Below, piece by piece: positions 9,611 to 19,298 of a stretch of DNA of 64,000 nt. A model generated the notes under the pieces. It was given only the letters and a program-made list of their open reading frames with translations. It had not been told where the DNA came from and searched no databases. The DNA comes from Nostoc sp. ATCC 43529 (GTDB taxonomy: Bacteria > Cyanobacteriota > Cyanobacteriia > Cyanobacteriales > Nostocaceae). The stretch spans positions 107,011-171,010 of the forward strand of contig LWTK01000030.1 of the NCBI GenBank assembly GCA_003326205.1. Reading direction: 5' to 3'. The stretch's first letter is position 1. Every line of letters begins with the position of its first letter. The position numbers and the translations under genes were made by a program.

Positions 9611-11752
9611 CTAAATATCTGATTCGCCTACAATGTTTTTTGGATATCCCGAAATTGCCCTAGAGGCTTGCATTCCTGATGTCACTGTGGCTTCAATACT
9701 ACTAATATTAATACCATTGTGAGTCCAGTCTCCAGTCAAATACAAATTATCAAAACCAGATTCTCCTGGTTTTAGACGATATTTAGTAGTTCCTTTGAGA
9801 GACACAACATAACGTTCAGAAGGCTCAATATTTGCTCTAAAAAATTGAGAATCAAATCTTGTTAAACCATTAGATTCTTTCGGGTCAACAATTAATTTCC
9901 AGTCAATTTTTTCTGAACTTTGGGAAGAGGTAATTTCCGGCCATAGAGTAGAAATATTTTCTTCAAACCAATTAATTGCATTTTCTTTGACTCGATTCAT
10001 TTCCTTTTCTGGAAAGGTATGTTCTGTAAAGGGGGGAATTTTCTCAGCTTCTTCCAAAGGGCCGCAAAAGTAGGCGATATTACTAGGAAAATTTTCTGAT
10101 TGCCAACTTTCTCTGATATTGAGATGACTCATATCAGCCCATGTGTTAAAAGGATGTGCATAAGCATCAAGCACAGGACTAGGCATCATCCAACCTAATT
10201 CTTTTAAATCTGGTTTTAACCAAACTTGAAGTGCTTGAGTTTGGACAGTTTTGACTTTTTCTACCATCTCTTGCCATTCTTTACGAGCTGCAATTAATTC
10301 TGGGCAGATATATTTTAATGCTCCCAAAGAAATGCCAAGCACTACTAGATCAAAATCTTCTTTGATGTTGAGGGTGATATTTTCTACATCTGTCCACTGT
10401 GTCCAAGCAGATTCTAAATTAATATTTTTAGCTTTAATTTCTTCGCCTTCTATAAGTTGGTCATAAAGTGGAGTACTAGGCCAACATGGCAAACTTTCAA
10501 TGTCGATTAATGGGTCGTAGATATGATTTTTTAGAGTTGCTTGACGGCTAATTTCAATTGTAGTGATCGCCTTTTTATCCGCACACAGTCCCAAGTTTTT
10601 TACTCGATGGAAAAACTCGAATTTTACGCCACGTTCTTGGAGTACTTTATATAGTGGTGCAAAAATTGTATCCCCCATTCCTGCTTGCATTTTCCAGAAA
10701 AATGCACCTTTATAAGAAAGTTTCATCCGCAGAAAGAAACGCAATCCCACTCCTGCTGCTAAGTTGGGACGCTCAACATTGCCATTTTCATAACTAAAAA
10801 CAAGATCGTAAAGCCCTCGAATTAAAGGTGAATTAATGCTCAATTTTGCAGCACCATGTTTATTTAGCCACTCTTGAACATCATAGTCATCAATAATATC
10901 AAAGCCGCTAAGAAGCAAACCATCAATAATTACACCACGAACTATCGTACAAGCCAAATCTACAATTATCCAAAGCCGACGAAATTTTTGGTGTGTTTCA
11001 ATGATTTCCTTAACAGTTTCAAAAAGCCAAGTCTTGAATTTATCTAACAACCAAAGAACAGCTTGGTGTTCTATAGGTCGGTGCATCCCAGGATCTTGAG
11101 GCAATTTATTAACTAACTTATGGGCAATATCAAGAAAAGAAACTTCATGTGCTAAACTCTGAGTTTCACACTCAATTTTCATCTCTTGCAGCAAAGATTT
11201 TAACCAATCTGGGATTTCACTAACTTGGTCTGAATCTTCATCAGTAAACAACGTACCTAATGAGTAAGATGAACTCTGAAATTGGTTAACCATAAACTCG
11301 ATTAGCAGACAAATATGACCCCAAATCGAGGGTAATCCCTCTCCTTCTCCTGGTAAAGAATCATTTATTGGAAACTCAAAAGCCCAAGGAAGCCACTGTT
11401 GATTGATATATTCTGGAAATACTATAAAGTTGTGTGGTTTAAAAGCTTCCTGCCAAGTAGCAAGAGGTGTTTCATCGCTTTGCTTTAACTCTTGATAGCA
11501 CTGACGCATAACCTGAAAAGTATTTTCATAGCATCCCATAAAAATATGTAGCCCATGTTCCTCAATGCGATTTTGGGCATCTAAATTGCGTCCGCTGGCA
11601 CCTTTTCCACCTAACCGCCATCCCATTTGATAGATAGTAATATCGTATTTTTCCTGCCAATCAGCTTGACTAGTTAACTCAAATGCTGTTGTTAGGGAAG
11701 CCATACCACCTCCCAAAATAGCGATTTTCTTTCTATTCAAAATTTCTGACAT
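9611..11752 (-). CDS. FAD-dependent oxidoreductase, hydroxysqualene dehydroxylase/phytoene desaturase-like
   Basis: From ATG at 11752 the protein is 713 aa; an in-frame upstream start at 11785 would only add a few residues. The N-terminus has a dinucleotide-binding GGGMASL (about residues 14-20) and GWRLGGKGASGRN, the amine-oxidase/phytoene-desaturase type FAD signature. The C-terminal YLTGDWTHNGINISSIEATV segment is the second FAD contact typical of this superfamily. It is longer than HpnE-type dehydroxylases (about 420 aa) because of a roughly 250-aa central insertion. It lies between a squalene/phytoene-synthase-like gene upstream and an acetoacetate-decarboxylase-like gene downstream, all on the same strand, suggesting it oxidises or reduces the synthase product. 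Confidence 0.8.
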   Translation of the reverse strand: MSEILNRKKIAILGGGMASLTTAFELTSQADWQEKYDITIYQMGWRLGGKGASGRNLDAQNRIEEHGLHIFMGCYENTFQVMRQCYQELKQSDETPLATWQEAFKPHNFIVFPEYINQQWLPWAFEFPINDSLPGEGEGLPSIWGHICLLIEFMVNQFQSSSYSLGTLFTDEDSDQVSEIPDWLKSLLQEMKIECETQSLAHEVSFLDIAHKLVNKLPQDPGMHRPIEHQAVLWLLDKFKTWLFETVKEIIETHQKFRRLWIIVDLACTIVRGVIIDGLLLSGFDIIDDYDVQEWLNKHGAAKLSINSPLIRGLYDLVFSYENGNVERPNLAAGVGLRFFLRMKLSYKGAFFWKMQAGMGDTIFAPLYKVLQERGVKFEFFHRVKNLGLCADKKAITTIEISRQATLKNHIYDPLIDIESLPCWPSTPLYDQLIEGEEIKAKNINLESAWTQWTDVENITLNIKEDFDLVVLGISLGALKYICPELIAARKEWQEMVEKVKTVQTQALQVWLKPDLKELGWMMPSPVLDAYAHPFNTWADMSHLNIRESWQSENFPSNIAYFCGPLEEAEKIPPFTEHTFPEKEMNRVKENAINWFEENISTLWPEITSSQSSEKIDWKLIVDPKESNGLTRFDSQFFRANIEPSERYVVSLKGTTKYRLKPGESGFDNLYLTGDWTHNGINISSIEATVTSGMQASRAISGYPKNIVGESDI

Positions 11753-11899
11753 GATTTGTTCTGCACCCAAAAAACTATCCAACAATAAATTTTGTCTGAC
11801 TCTGGAAACATACAGCAGAATTCAAAATTCAGCAGTAAAATACACGACTCGTGTACTTTACTTGCCTTGAAATCTGCTGTATTTCTAACCTTGTATTTG

Positions 11900-12955
11900 T
11901 TAGACAAAAGCAACTTCTACAGAGGTTTGTAATTCTTGGCTGTAGTGTAGTAGCGCATTGTTATCGCGCACCATTAATTTGGCATCTTCCATACATTTGG
12001 AGAAGCAACTACGGGAAATTTTGACGCTGTGATCTTGTGTAAACAATGTGTTGTGTTGTTGCGCTGCTGAGAGTAATGTTTGATAAGCAGGAAGTAGACA
12101 CATCAAACTAGCTAAGCGAAAACCCACAGCTTCATAAGGTATGTCTATTACATAGGAAACCGACTTATTTATCTCAGCCAATACATTTCCTAAAACCTTT
12201 TTTGTCCAGCTTTTGGGTGCCCCTCCCAATGTCAGAGGTAAACTATCAATCTCTTGCATCCAAACATCGGGTAAATAGCATATCCCATTGGCTAAGTCTT
12301 CAGGAAAATCTTTAACAATGTTGGTTCTTTGTAAAGCTTGACCGCAGGTTCCACTATGCGCCAGTAAATTTTTAGCAATATCTAGATTAAATCGGTAATG
12401 GTCTATAGCTAATTCCGTACCCATTTGACCAACAGTACCTGCTGCAAAGTAGCAATAGCGGCTGTAATCATCTTCTTGAGCTAGCAGACGCACTCCATTG
12501 CGGGTGACCATCGCAGCTTTGTATTGACCATCTAAGAATTCTTCTATACCTTCAACCATTGCTAAAACCCAGCGGCTAATAATTTCTCTAACCGCATCTG
12601 GGATGAGTGCAAAAATTTGCCATAGCATTAATCCACCTTCCAAAGTCATTAATTTTGTTTGGTCGGTGTTAAGTCCTCGCCAATCTTCATGCGACCAGCT
12701 AGACAAAATGTTGGTAGCTAAAGTTGGTTCTTTTAAAAGTTGTTTAAACTCGATAAAACGAGTTTTTTGCCAGTTATATGGTTGTCTACAATCTTCAATG
12801 TTGTCAGCTACGCGAAAAATGAGATAAGCAGTAGACATGAAAGTATCTAATGGCTCTTCAAAGCAAGGAGTTACCAAGGCGAAAGAGCGAGAAACTTTAT
12901 TCATGAATTCTTCTACATACTTTTTCTGGTCATGCAAAAGATAAAACGTAAGCAT
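11900..12955 (-). CDS. Squalene/phytoene synthase family protein
   Basis: 351 aa, normal for head-to-head prenyl synthases, which condense two prenyl diphosphates. The first aspartate-rich motif is present as DNIED (51-55, ADNIED), the second as KDFPEDLANG (215-224; Asp216 and Asp220). SRSFALV near residue 22 and YFAAGTVGQMG (169-179) also fit the family. The motifs look nearer to squalene than phytoene synthases. The gene starts 12955 and is followed after about 150 bp by the FAD enzyme. Since squalene and phytoene synthases are normally encoded separately elsewhere, this copy likely serves a dedicated pathway. Product is unknown. Confidence 0.88.
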   Translation of the reverse strand: MLTFYLLHDQKKYVEEFMNKVSRSFALVTPCFEEPLDTFMSTAYLIFRVADNIEDCRQPYNWQKTRFIEFKQLLKEPTLATNILSSWSHEDWRGLNTDQTKLMTLEGGLMLWQIFALIPDAVREIISRWVLAMVEGIEEFLDGQYKAAMVTRNGVRLLAQEDDYSRYCYFAAGTVGQMGTELAIDHYRFNLDIAKNLLAHSGTCGQALQRTNIVKDFPEDLANGICYLPDVWMQEIDSLPLTLGGAPKSWTKKVLGNVLAEINKSVSYVIDIPYEAVGFRLASLMCLLPAYQTLLSAAQQHNTLFTQDHSVKISRSCFSKCMEDAKLMVRDNNALLHYSQELQTSVEVAFV

Positions 12956-13713
12956 TATTACTCTCCATTCACTTAATCAAAATCAAAAAGTTGAAGCCAA
13001 TCAATCTATTTCTAGAACGGAGAGTTTGCTTTATCCACGCTGTGTAATAAAGCAGTTTGTAAGTCTAACTTCTGTGTCCTCTGAAAAAACAATAGCAATA
13101 GGTTGCCAGAGTCTGATTATGTTACACAGTTTTAGAGAAAAAGCATTACAAAATTGGAGTTTGCTAAGGCATTTGTCGGTAATAAAAGCAAGCTACATCA
13201 AGGGCTAATGCACCAGAATATCTCGGTTTAAAAATATCTATATCAAACCGAAGAGTGCTTTTATTTATTGAGTGTTTTTAAGCGATCGCCACTGCTGCTA
13301 CACTTAAAAGTAAGTAGATATAAATGCAGCTACTATCAATCTTAAGTACCAACAGTAGCTATCATATAATAGGCTATAAAAAAATCAAATCAGTATATTT
13401 TGGCAAAACAATATACATTACTTGGTGTAATAATACTGAAACAGGCGATCGTCTCGATCTGAATTCTGTATTCTGTATTCTTCTTCAAACCAAAAACACA
13501 CCCTAATGATACAGAATTTACGGTGATTAGATCGTTTGCGTCTACACCGTAGTTCGCAGGGGAGAGAGGTTTGTCAAACTCACATTTGAATTATAAGTAA
13601 TTACACGGTCTTGAAATCATAACCCTTTTTCGCAGGGTTGAAAACCAGATTTTGTATCACATCCAAATACCCACCTAACATAACCTAAAGTAATTTAATG
13701 TGCCCGCATAAGT
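12956..13713. other. 758-bp intergenic region with no recognised gene
   Basis: It lies upstream of the synthase-like gene (minus) and downstream of the RsmB-type methyltransferase gene (minus). It holds one GCGATCGC site near 13282 and a short repeat of ATTCTGTATTCT near 13460-13480. Only small unsupported reading frames are present. The promoter of the three-gene cluster should lie in its left part. Confidence 0.6.
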
Positions 13714-14673
13714 TTATTTTTTGATATTTTGGTAGATATATAGTGAAGCAATGCTATCTAAATTAATTTCCTGATTTTCATTTTCATTAGTATTTTTAAA
13801 CAGTACTGTGAATGCACCTGCACCTAATTTATCTTGAGGAAACATCCTATAACAAGGCATCGTAGTTAAATGAGATTGATATTTAGCTAAATGGGTAATT
13901 TCCATTGCTTTAAAATGAGGAAATCGTTCCAAAAGCCACTCACCAACTTGCTCATTTTCTTCTGGGGAATAAGTGCAAGTCATATAAGCAAGATATCCTT
14001 GTGATGCAACCAGTTTAGCAGAGTTAGCTATAATGCGTTTTTGTCGATTTGCACTTTTATTAATAGCAGTTGGATGAAAACAACCAGGTGCTTTTTCGCC
14101 TTTAGCAAGTAGTGATTGTCCGGTACAAGGAGCATCAACTATTACCAACTTACTAGAAGCTGGAATCATTTCGGCAAATATACTCGAATCTCTATTAACT
14201 ACAGCACCAGGACTGATATTGCAACGCTTTAAATTAGAAATTAGCATTCCTAGACGTTTGCCAATCACTTCATTACTAATGAGTAATTCAGGTTGCAAAG
14301 CTTTCCAAGCAAAGATACTTTTTCCTCCGGGTGCAGCACACATATCAAAAATTAAATCTACTGGCTGAGGAATCGTTAACAAAGTAGAAGCTGCAAACAC
14401 TGAAGAAAAATCCAAACAATAAAAATATCCTTTTTCATGCAGTGAATGTTGACCGGGTTTTTCTCCCAGCTGTAAACGGTCTATAAATTGCGGTTGCCAA
14501 TAGGTTGGCGTTTCCACAGCAAAAGGTGAAATTTCTGGTTTTTCCTGACACCAAAGAATGGTAGATGTAAACGGCTGAGGATTTATTAACGCCTCAACAA
14601 ATTTTTCTTGCTCATCTAGATTTGTAAACAAACGCCGCGAGAGTTTAAGTAATAAATTAGAAGGTTTTTCCAT
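13714..14673 (-). CDS. RsmB/NOP2-family RNA (cytosine-5)-methyltransferase
   Basis: 319 aa. The SAM-binding motif I CAAPGGKS is at residues 112-119. Both cysteines used by m5C RNA methyltransferases are present: Cys183 in DAPCTG (180-185) and Cys233 in TCTYSPEEN. It lacks the N-terminal NusB-like domain of full-length RsmB, so belongs to the shorter NOP2/Sun-type group (RsmF or YebU-like). The substrate is rRNA or tRNA; which position cannot be told. Apparently monocistronic. Confidence 0.9.
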   Translation of the reverse strand: MEKPSNLLLKLSRRLFTNLDEQEKFVEALINPQPFTSTILWCQEKPEISPFAVETPTYWQPQFIDRLQLGEKPGQHSLHEKGYFYCLDFSSVFAASTLLTIPQPVDLIFDMCAAPGGKSIFAWKALQPELLISNEVIGKRLGMLISNLKRCNISPGAVVNRDSSIFAEMIPASSKLVIVDAPCTGQSLLAKGEKAPGCFHPTAINKSANRQKRIIANSAKLVASQGYLAYMTCTYSPEENEQVGEWLLERFPHFKAMEITHLAKYQSHLTTMPCYRMFPQDKLGAGAFTVLFKNTNENENQEINLDSIASLYIYQNIKK

Positions 14674-14860
14674 GTAGGTATATCAATAGTTGCGGTCAAA
14701 ATTCAGAATTCTGAATTCTTACTAATTTGGCTGTATCAGAATACAACTAAAACTGTTACACAAGAACAGTGTAATTAAGGCTTTTGGCTTCATACTCAAA
14801 ATATAATGACCGCCATTGGGAATGCAATGGCCAAGCTACCCCACTGCACCGGAGAAGGTC

Positions 14861-16282
14861 ATGTTCTTAGATAATTTCCCGCAAAAATTACGCAAAGAAG
14901 CACAATTATGGAGGGATGAAGGAATAATTAGTTCTTCGCAGTATGAACAAATAGCAGAACGTTACCAATTTAAAAACCTGGAGGCTGCTGCACGCGATCG
15001 CTTTGTGGCAATAGTGGTTGCTATAGGCAGCATACTCTTATGCTTGGGCATAATTACCTTTGTAGCAGCAAACTGGCAGTCAGGCTCGCGAGAAGTCAAG
15101 TTTATTCTGCTGATGAGTTTGTTTTTTGCCACAGCCATAACTGGTTTTTACACTTGGAGACAACGTGAAGCCAAGAAGCCACAACAAAGCAAACGCCTAC
15201 TGGGAGAGGGTTTGCTAATTTTAAGTGCTTTCATTTTAGGTGCAAATCTACTGCTGATGGCCCAGATGTTCAATATTAGCGGTTCAATTTCCCAATTGTT
15301 TCTCGCTTGGGGGTTTGGTGTTGCAGTTCTAGCCTATAGTCTGTTCTTAAATTCTTTAGGAATTCTGTCAATTATCCTTGTGGAAATTGGCTATTGGACG
15401 GGGCTAGAAGATTTGTGGTACTCTTCAAGTGAAGTAACTTGGTCGCGACTAGTGGTACAGCATATGCCTCTGTTGGCATGGCTGGTATTTGTACCTTTGG
15501 CTTACTTCTGTCGATCGCGTTGGATTTTCGCCCTAGCAGCCTTTGTGTTCGCTAGTTCCTTGCAAGCTAACCTCAATCCTCTCCCACTGCTAAATTATGC
15601 TGATATAGCCCCTTGGGTGGCTTCTTTTGCTTTTGCACTCCCACCTGCATTATTCTGGAGTTATGACGATCTGCTGTTTCCAACCATAAATTACAGATTG
15701 TTTCAATCCCTGGCTCGTAATTTAGCGTTGGTAAGCTTTGGTGTGGTTTTCTATGTCCTGTCTTTTCGTTGGGTCTGGGATTCTCCAGATTATAGCTCTA
15801 ATCAGCCAACGACTTTGACAAATTTGTTCGAGTCTCTGCCGATAATTGATTTAGGGATTCTCAGCGGCTTAGCGGTGTTGCAATGGTTGTTTCTGCTGCG
15901 TCAAAGGAATAATCCTCCCCGTCGCGAAGTGATTTTTACAACTGCTGTCATTACTACTTTTCTTGTGTTTATCGCCTTAGCGCCTTTTTGGCATCAAACT
16001 ATTAGCCGAATTGATGAACTTGGGATTTTTATTTTCAATGTACTTCTTGCAACATTAGCCTGGGGATTAATTCAAGAAGGATTGAAATTAAACAACAGAA
16101 GCTCCTTTTGGGGCGGTATGCTGTTATTCACACTGCAAGTTATCAGTCGGGTACAAGAGTATGATACCGACTTACTATTTAAGTCTCTGGTCTTTGTTTT
16201 GTGCGGTTCAGCTTTAATTAGTGCTGGACTTTGGTTTGAACGTCGCCAAACCGGTACATCTAAGTCTACAAGTCAGAAGTAG
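14861..16282 (+). CDS. DUF2157 multi-pass membrane protein
   Basis: The ATG at 14861 is chosen because a good ribosome binding site (GGAGAAGG at 14851-14858) precedes it; this gives 473 aa. An N-terminal soluble segment (WRDEGIISSSQYEQI), characteristic of DUF2157, is followed by about 11-12 hydrophobic helices, so it is an integral inner-membrane protein. The function of DUF2157 is not known. The downstream GDYXXLXY-type gene (219 bp on, same strand) is its usual partner, which suggests they act together in the membrane or cell envelope. Confidence 0.85.
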   Translation: MFLDNFPQKLRKEAQLWRDEGIISSSQYEQIAERYQFKNLEAAARDRFVAIVVAIGSILLCLGIITFVAANWQSGSREVKFILLMSLFFATAITGFYTWRQREAKKPQQSKRLLGEGLLILSAFILGANLLLMAQMFNISGSISQLFLAWGFGVAVLAYSLFLNSLGILSIILVEIGYWTGLEDLWYSSSEVTWSRLVVQHMPLLAWLVFVPLAYFCRSRWIFALAAFVFASSLQANLNPLPLLNYADIAPWVASFAFALPPALFWSYDDLLFPTINYRLFQSLARNLALVSFGVVFYVLSFRWVWDSPDYSSNQPTTLTNLFESLPIIDLGILSGLAVLQWLFLLRQRNNPPRREVIFTTAVITTFLVFIALAPFWHQTISRIDELGIFIFNVLLATLAWGLIQEGLKLNNRSSFWGGMLLFTLQVISRVQEYDTDLLFKSLVFVLCGSALISAGLWFERRQTGTSKSTSQK

Positions 16283-16501
16283 TGGAAGAAAGAATTCAGA
16301 ATTCACCAATTCAGAATTCACCAATTCAGTAAAAGTTTGGAATTTTAGATTTGAGATTTTTTCTTCAATCCAAAATCGTTCGACTGAGCGAAGTCGAAGT
16401 CCAAAATCTAAAAATCTAAAATTATTAAAGTTTCTCTGCGTCAGTCCTAATCTCGTTAATTTTGTCCTCCTCAATACCCCCTGCTTTTTAGGACTACGCT
16501 C
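16283..16501. repeat. Short direct repeats between the DUF2157 and GDYXXLXY genes
   Basis: GAATTCACCAATTCA-type units repeat at about 16292-16330, followed by AAATCTAAAAATCTAAAAT near 16402-16422. Non-coding spacer; the next gene starts at 16502. Confidence 0.6.
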
Positions 16502-17212
16502 ATGACCAGTAATTCTTCTGAATCTAAAAATAAATCCTTGTCTCCCGAAGCTGAATTTTCCAACACAGTGACTTTTCGGGATTACTTGATTGCTACTGAA
16601 CAAAAATCGAATAAGCCCTTACCAGTTTGGCGGTTAATAGCACCATTGGCGGTGCAAACAGCGTTAATTATGGCAGTACCAGCCCAAGCGCTTTATACAG
16701 ATATGACAGGCAAGACGGTGATTTTGCAAACCGCGCCTGTAAATCCTAATAATGTTCTCCAAGGAAACGCTCTAGAGTTAGACTATAACATCTCCCGGAC
16801 TACTAATTTGAGCAGACTGCCTGGTTGGCAGACCATAGTTAGTAAAGGCCGTGGAAGTGGCAGAAGATTGCCTGAAGGAACCAACATCTACGTGACTTTA
16901 CAAGAGCAAGTATCTTCTGGTCGTGGTGTCCCTACAGCTTGGAGACCGTTAAGAGTCAGCAGCGATCGCCCCACTTCCCTAAGAGCTAATCAAGTAGCCT
17001 TAAGAGGTGTCTATCAGGATGGTTCCGTCAACTACGGCTTAGAAACATATTACATCCCGGAAAACCAACGCCAGCAGATTAGAAACGACTTGCAAGCCCA
17101 ACGCGCCAGGAGAGGACAAGTACCACCCATCGTGGTGAAGGCGAAAGTCGATCCTCAGGGAAACGCACTACCAATTAGTATGTGGGTACGCGATCGCAAC
17201 TATCGCTTTTAG
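16502..17212 (+). CDS. GDYXXLXY-domain protein
   Basis: 236 aa with one hydrophobic segment at about residues 45-62 (APLAVQTALIMAVPAQA), acting as membrane anchor or signal. The name-giving motif is degenerate here (QGNALELDY rather than QGDYxxLxY, about residues 88-96), but the surrounding beta-rich region and the C-terminal PIVVKAKVDPQGNALP fit the family. It follows a DUF2157 membrane protein as in other bacteria. No catalytic function is known; an extracytoplasmic partner of the DUF2157 protein is inferred. Confidence 0.75.
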   Translation: MTSNSSESKNKSLSPEAEFSNTVTFRDYLIATEQKSNKPLPVWRLIAPLAVQTALIMAVPAQALYTDMTGKTVILQTAPVNPNNVLQGNALELDYNISRTTNLSRLPGWQTIVSKGRGSGRRLPEGTNIYVTLQEQVSSGRGVPTAWRPLRVSSDRPTSLRANQVALRGVYQDGSVNYGLETYYIPENQRQQIRNDLQAQRARRGQVPPIVVKAKVDPQGNALPISMWVRDRNYRF

Positions 17213-17340
17213 GTTATTACACGATTGAGTAAGACGTTTACGCCTTCTGGCATCTTTCATCCCTTGCCTGAAGTACGAAATACCGTTTACACTCTCCTGT
17301 TCCTCAAGAATTTGAAAGAGACTCTTCAGGGCTACTGAAA

Positions 17341-17371
17341 ACCCACACTGTACCGCAAGGTCAGTGTGGGT
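17341..17371. terminator. Bidirectional terminator hairpin
   Basis: Perfect 10-bp inverted repeat: ACCCACACTG at 17341-17350 pairs with CAGTGTGGGT at 17362-17371, with an 11-nt loop. It lies between the convergent ends of the GDYXXLXY gene (+) and the 82-aa gene (-). A-rich sequence precedes and TAATTT follows. Confidence 0.75.
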
Positions 17372-17422
17372 AATTTACATAGCCTTTCTTGCTATTGAGG
17401 CGAGATCCAACCGTGGCAAGGG

Positions 17423-17671
17423 TTAATTCTCATGGCGTAGCTGCCATGCTGCGCCAAAAGCGGCTCCAGCCCCAGCTAACAATCCTGTACTCATTCCTTG
17501 GATAGTTTTTTCAATTGGATCTTGCGTTAGGCAATCACTTGTAACCTTGCTATCTTGCAAACACATATTGCTTTCTGCCCAACTGGCAGTACCTCCTAAA
17601 ATTACGCCAGTTATACTACAGGAAACAACTAGCAGCAAAAGGCGTCGGGTTTTTCTATTTTTTCTATCCAT
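17423..17671 (-). CDS. Small secreted or membrane protein, unknown
   Basis: 82 aa. Basic N-terminus (MDRKNRKTRR) followed by a hydrophobic stretch and an Ala-x-Ala-like site (GTASWAE), so a signal peptide or anchor is likely. Two cysteines (MCLQDSKVTSDC) could form a disulphide outside the cytoplasm, and a glycine/alanine-rich helix (GLLAGAGAAFGAAW) lies near the C-terminus. Not recognised as a named family. Confidence 0.6.
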   Translation of the reverse strand: MDRKNRKTRRLLLLVVSCSITGVILGGTASWAESNMCLQDSKVTSDCLTQDPIEKTIQGMSTGLLAGAGAAFGAAWQLRHEN

Positions 17672-17746
17672 AGATGGATGTGTTAAAGATGAGATTGGCT
17701 AACTGATCTTCAACTACTTTACACATCTTGGCTGTTAATGTCATTA

Positions 17747-17774
17747 GTAGAGACGCGATTAATCGCGTCTCTAC
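17747..17774. repeat. Dispersed perfect palindrome GTAGAGACGCGATT/AATCGCGTCTCTAC
   Basis: 28-bp perfect palindrome (14-bp arms, no loop) in the gap upstream of the 82-aa gene. Related degenerate copies lie near 23878-23935 and at 56615-56645. It is a REP-like dispersed element. Confidence 0.8.
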
Positions 17775-17835
17775 AATAGTCATCAGTCATTAGTGAATAA
17801 CCAATGCCCAATGCCCCATGCCCTATGCTCTATAA

Positions 17836-18255
17836 TTAATGATTCTTTTGGTGACGTACTTCAACTACAGTATGAACATTGCCACGAGGGCTGAAATCTG
17901 CTTTGACAGTGACTTCTAAGGGGTCACAAGCTGCGACAAAATCATCCAAAATTTGGTTAGCAGATTCTTCGTGAGAAATATAGCGATCGCGGTAACTATT
18001 AATATAAAGTTTGAGTGCCTTCAACTCTACTACTCGTTCATCAGGCACATAGGTAATATAAATAGTCGCAAAATCAGGATACCCCGAAAATGGGCATTTA
18101 CAAGTAAATTCCGGCAAACTAATGCTAATGTCATATCGCCTTCCCACGCGCGGGTTAGGAAAGGTAATTAGTTCGCCTTCTGCTATATTACGCTCGCCAT
18201 ACTTCATTTCTTCGCTTGGCCCAGATGCACTTTCAGGTAAATTGTTAATTGTCAT
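17836..18255 (-). CDS. queF: NADPH-dependent 7-cyano-7-deazaguanine reductase QueF
   Basis: 139 aa, the short unimodular QueF type. It reduces preQ0 to preQ1 in queuosine biosynthesis. The catalytic Cys54 lies in TCKCPFSGYPDFA (51-63) with the conserved Asp61, and the QueF signature ELKALKLYINSYRD (77-90) with the substrate-binding glutamate/His region (HEE, 95-97) follows. Start at 18255 is supported by the conserved length. No preQ1 riboswitch is apparent upstream, where only a short CCCCGCGT tandem repeat (18287-18312) lies. Confidence 0.96.
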   Translation of the reverse strand: MTINNLPESASGPSEEMKYGERNIAEGELITFPNPRVGRRYDISISLPEFTCKCPFSGYPDFATIYITYVPDERVVELKALKLYINSYRDRYISHEESANQILDDFVAACDPLEVTVKADFSPRGNVHTVVEVRHQKNH

Positions 18256-18331
18256 TTGTTACTTGGTCATTAATCATTAATTTTTCCCCGCGTCCCCGCG
18301 TCCCCGCGTCTTCCCCATCTCCCCAATCTCG

Positions 18332-18733
18332 TCAACACTCCCCCTTCTCCCAGTCTGGACAACTTTCATCTTCATAACCGTGGGGATGCATGGCACAAAC
18401 TAACAAGTTACCACCATAAACTTGACCGTGGTAGTGAATACAACCGATGCAAGCTGGATTTTTTTCGGCTGTGGGTTCCACTGAATACGGAAAACCGGGA
18501 TCTATATCTCCCACAACCTCTTCCAAGTCCCAGTAAGCTTCCATCATCGGTTCAGCTAAATCTTGTAAATACTGATCGACTTCAGTGATAATGTTACTGT
18601 GTACTTGCTCAGTAATTTCTTCCGTTAACTCAAAAAAGGTGTCTACTATTTCACCCATTCCCAGGAAGAAACGCTCTACTTCATCTGCTACTGTTTCTAC
18701 GATTTCTATTAAATCTTTTTGCCACTGTTCCAT
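18332..18733 (-). CDS. Conserved cyanobacterial protein with Cys/His-rich C-terminus
   Basis: 133 aa. The first 90 residues are acidic and helical (VETVADEVERFFLG...). The C-terminal third has CIGCIHYHGQVYGGNLLVCA and a later CPDW...C, i.e. four or more cysteines and several histidines spaced like a metal site. I do not recognise a named domain. It lies 76 bp upstream of queF on the same strand, so they may be co-transcribed, but no functional link is evident. Confidence 0.7.
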   Translation of the reverse strand: MEQWQKDLIEIVETVADEVERFFLGMGEIVDTFFELTEEITEQVHSNIITEVDQYLQDLAEPMMEAYWDLEEVVGDIDPGFPYSVEPTAEKNPACIGCIHYHGQVYGGNLLVCAMHPHGYEDESCPDWEKGEC

Positions 18734-18893
18734 AAACTTGACGCCTTTACAGGCTATAAACAGGACGTTGTGTGGTGTCTAATTTGATGTACTAAAGTAC
18801 ACATTAGGCAATGTATCATATCAATTTTATATATATAGCGCTATGTAAAACTGCCAGTTATTACTGAATTTAGAACTAAAACAATGCTTTTTA

Positions 18894-19274
18894 CTAATCG
18901 CGTTGCAATCGTTTTAACTCTTCTTGCAGTTCTAGCACTTGTTGGCGTAATCCATCTACGTTGTCAGTTGATGCCTCTTTCACCGTTGGTTCTTCATCTT
19001 CCTCTAAAATTTCGATGCGGCGAGGTTCTGAAGGAGGTGTTTTTTCAGGATTTTCACCAGATGCTTGCGGTTGTTGGGCTTGCTTCATCATATCTTCGAC
19101 AAAGCGGCGGGCTTCTTCTGTGTTCATTTCGCCCTTGGCCACCATTTCGTCTGCCAGTTTTTGGACTTGCGATCGCAGTTCGGCTAATTTCCCCCCTGCT
19201 TTTTCGCCAGCGTAAGAAGCTAGTCCTACACCAAGGTAAAAAGCTTTTTGAACAATATCTCCAAAACCAGGCAT
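18894..19274 (-). CDS. Phasin-like helical protein
   Basis: 126 aa. Residues 1-65 (FGDIVQKAFYLGVGLASYAGEKAGGKLAELR...) form an amphipathic helical region like the phasin-superfamily proteins of cyanobacteria, and the C-terminus ends in a leucine-rich coiled coil (LRQQVLELQEELKRLQ). The middle is acidic and Pro-rich. Phasins coat polyhydroxyalkanoate granules, but no PHA genes are nearby, so the role is open. The SRP RNA gene lies just upstream on the same strand, about 25 bp away. Confidence 0.65.
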   Translation of the reverse strand: MPGFGDIVQKAFYLGVGLASYAGEKAGGKLAELRSQVQKLADEMVAKGEMNTEEARRFVEDMMKQAQQPQASGENPEKTPPSEPRRIEILEEDEEPTVKEASTDNVDGLRQQVLELQEELKRLQRD

Positions 19275-19298
19275 TTCTCCTGAACGCTCCTAAAAATA

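Noticed and set aside
13026..13506. Two 60-aa plus-strand frames in the 12956-13713 gap
   Set aside because: No ribosome binding site or protein-like pattern; judged chance.
18256..18331. preQ1 riboswitch upstream of queF
   Set aside because: The gap is only 76 bp and mostly CCCCGCGT tandem repeat; no preQ1 aptamer pattern was found.
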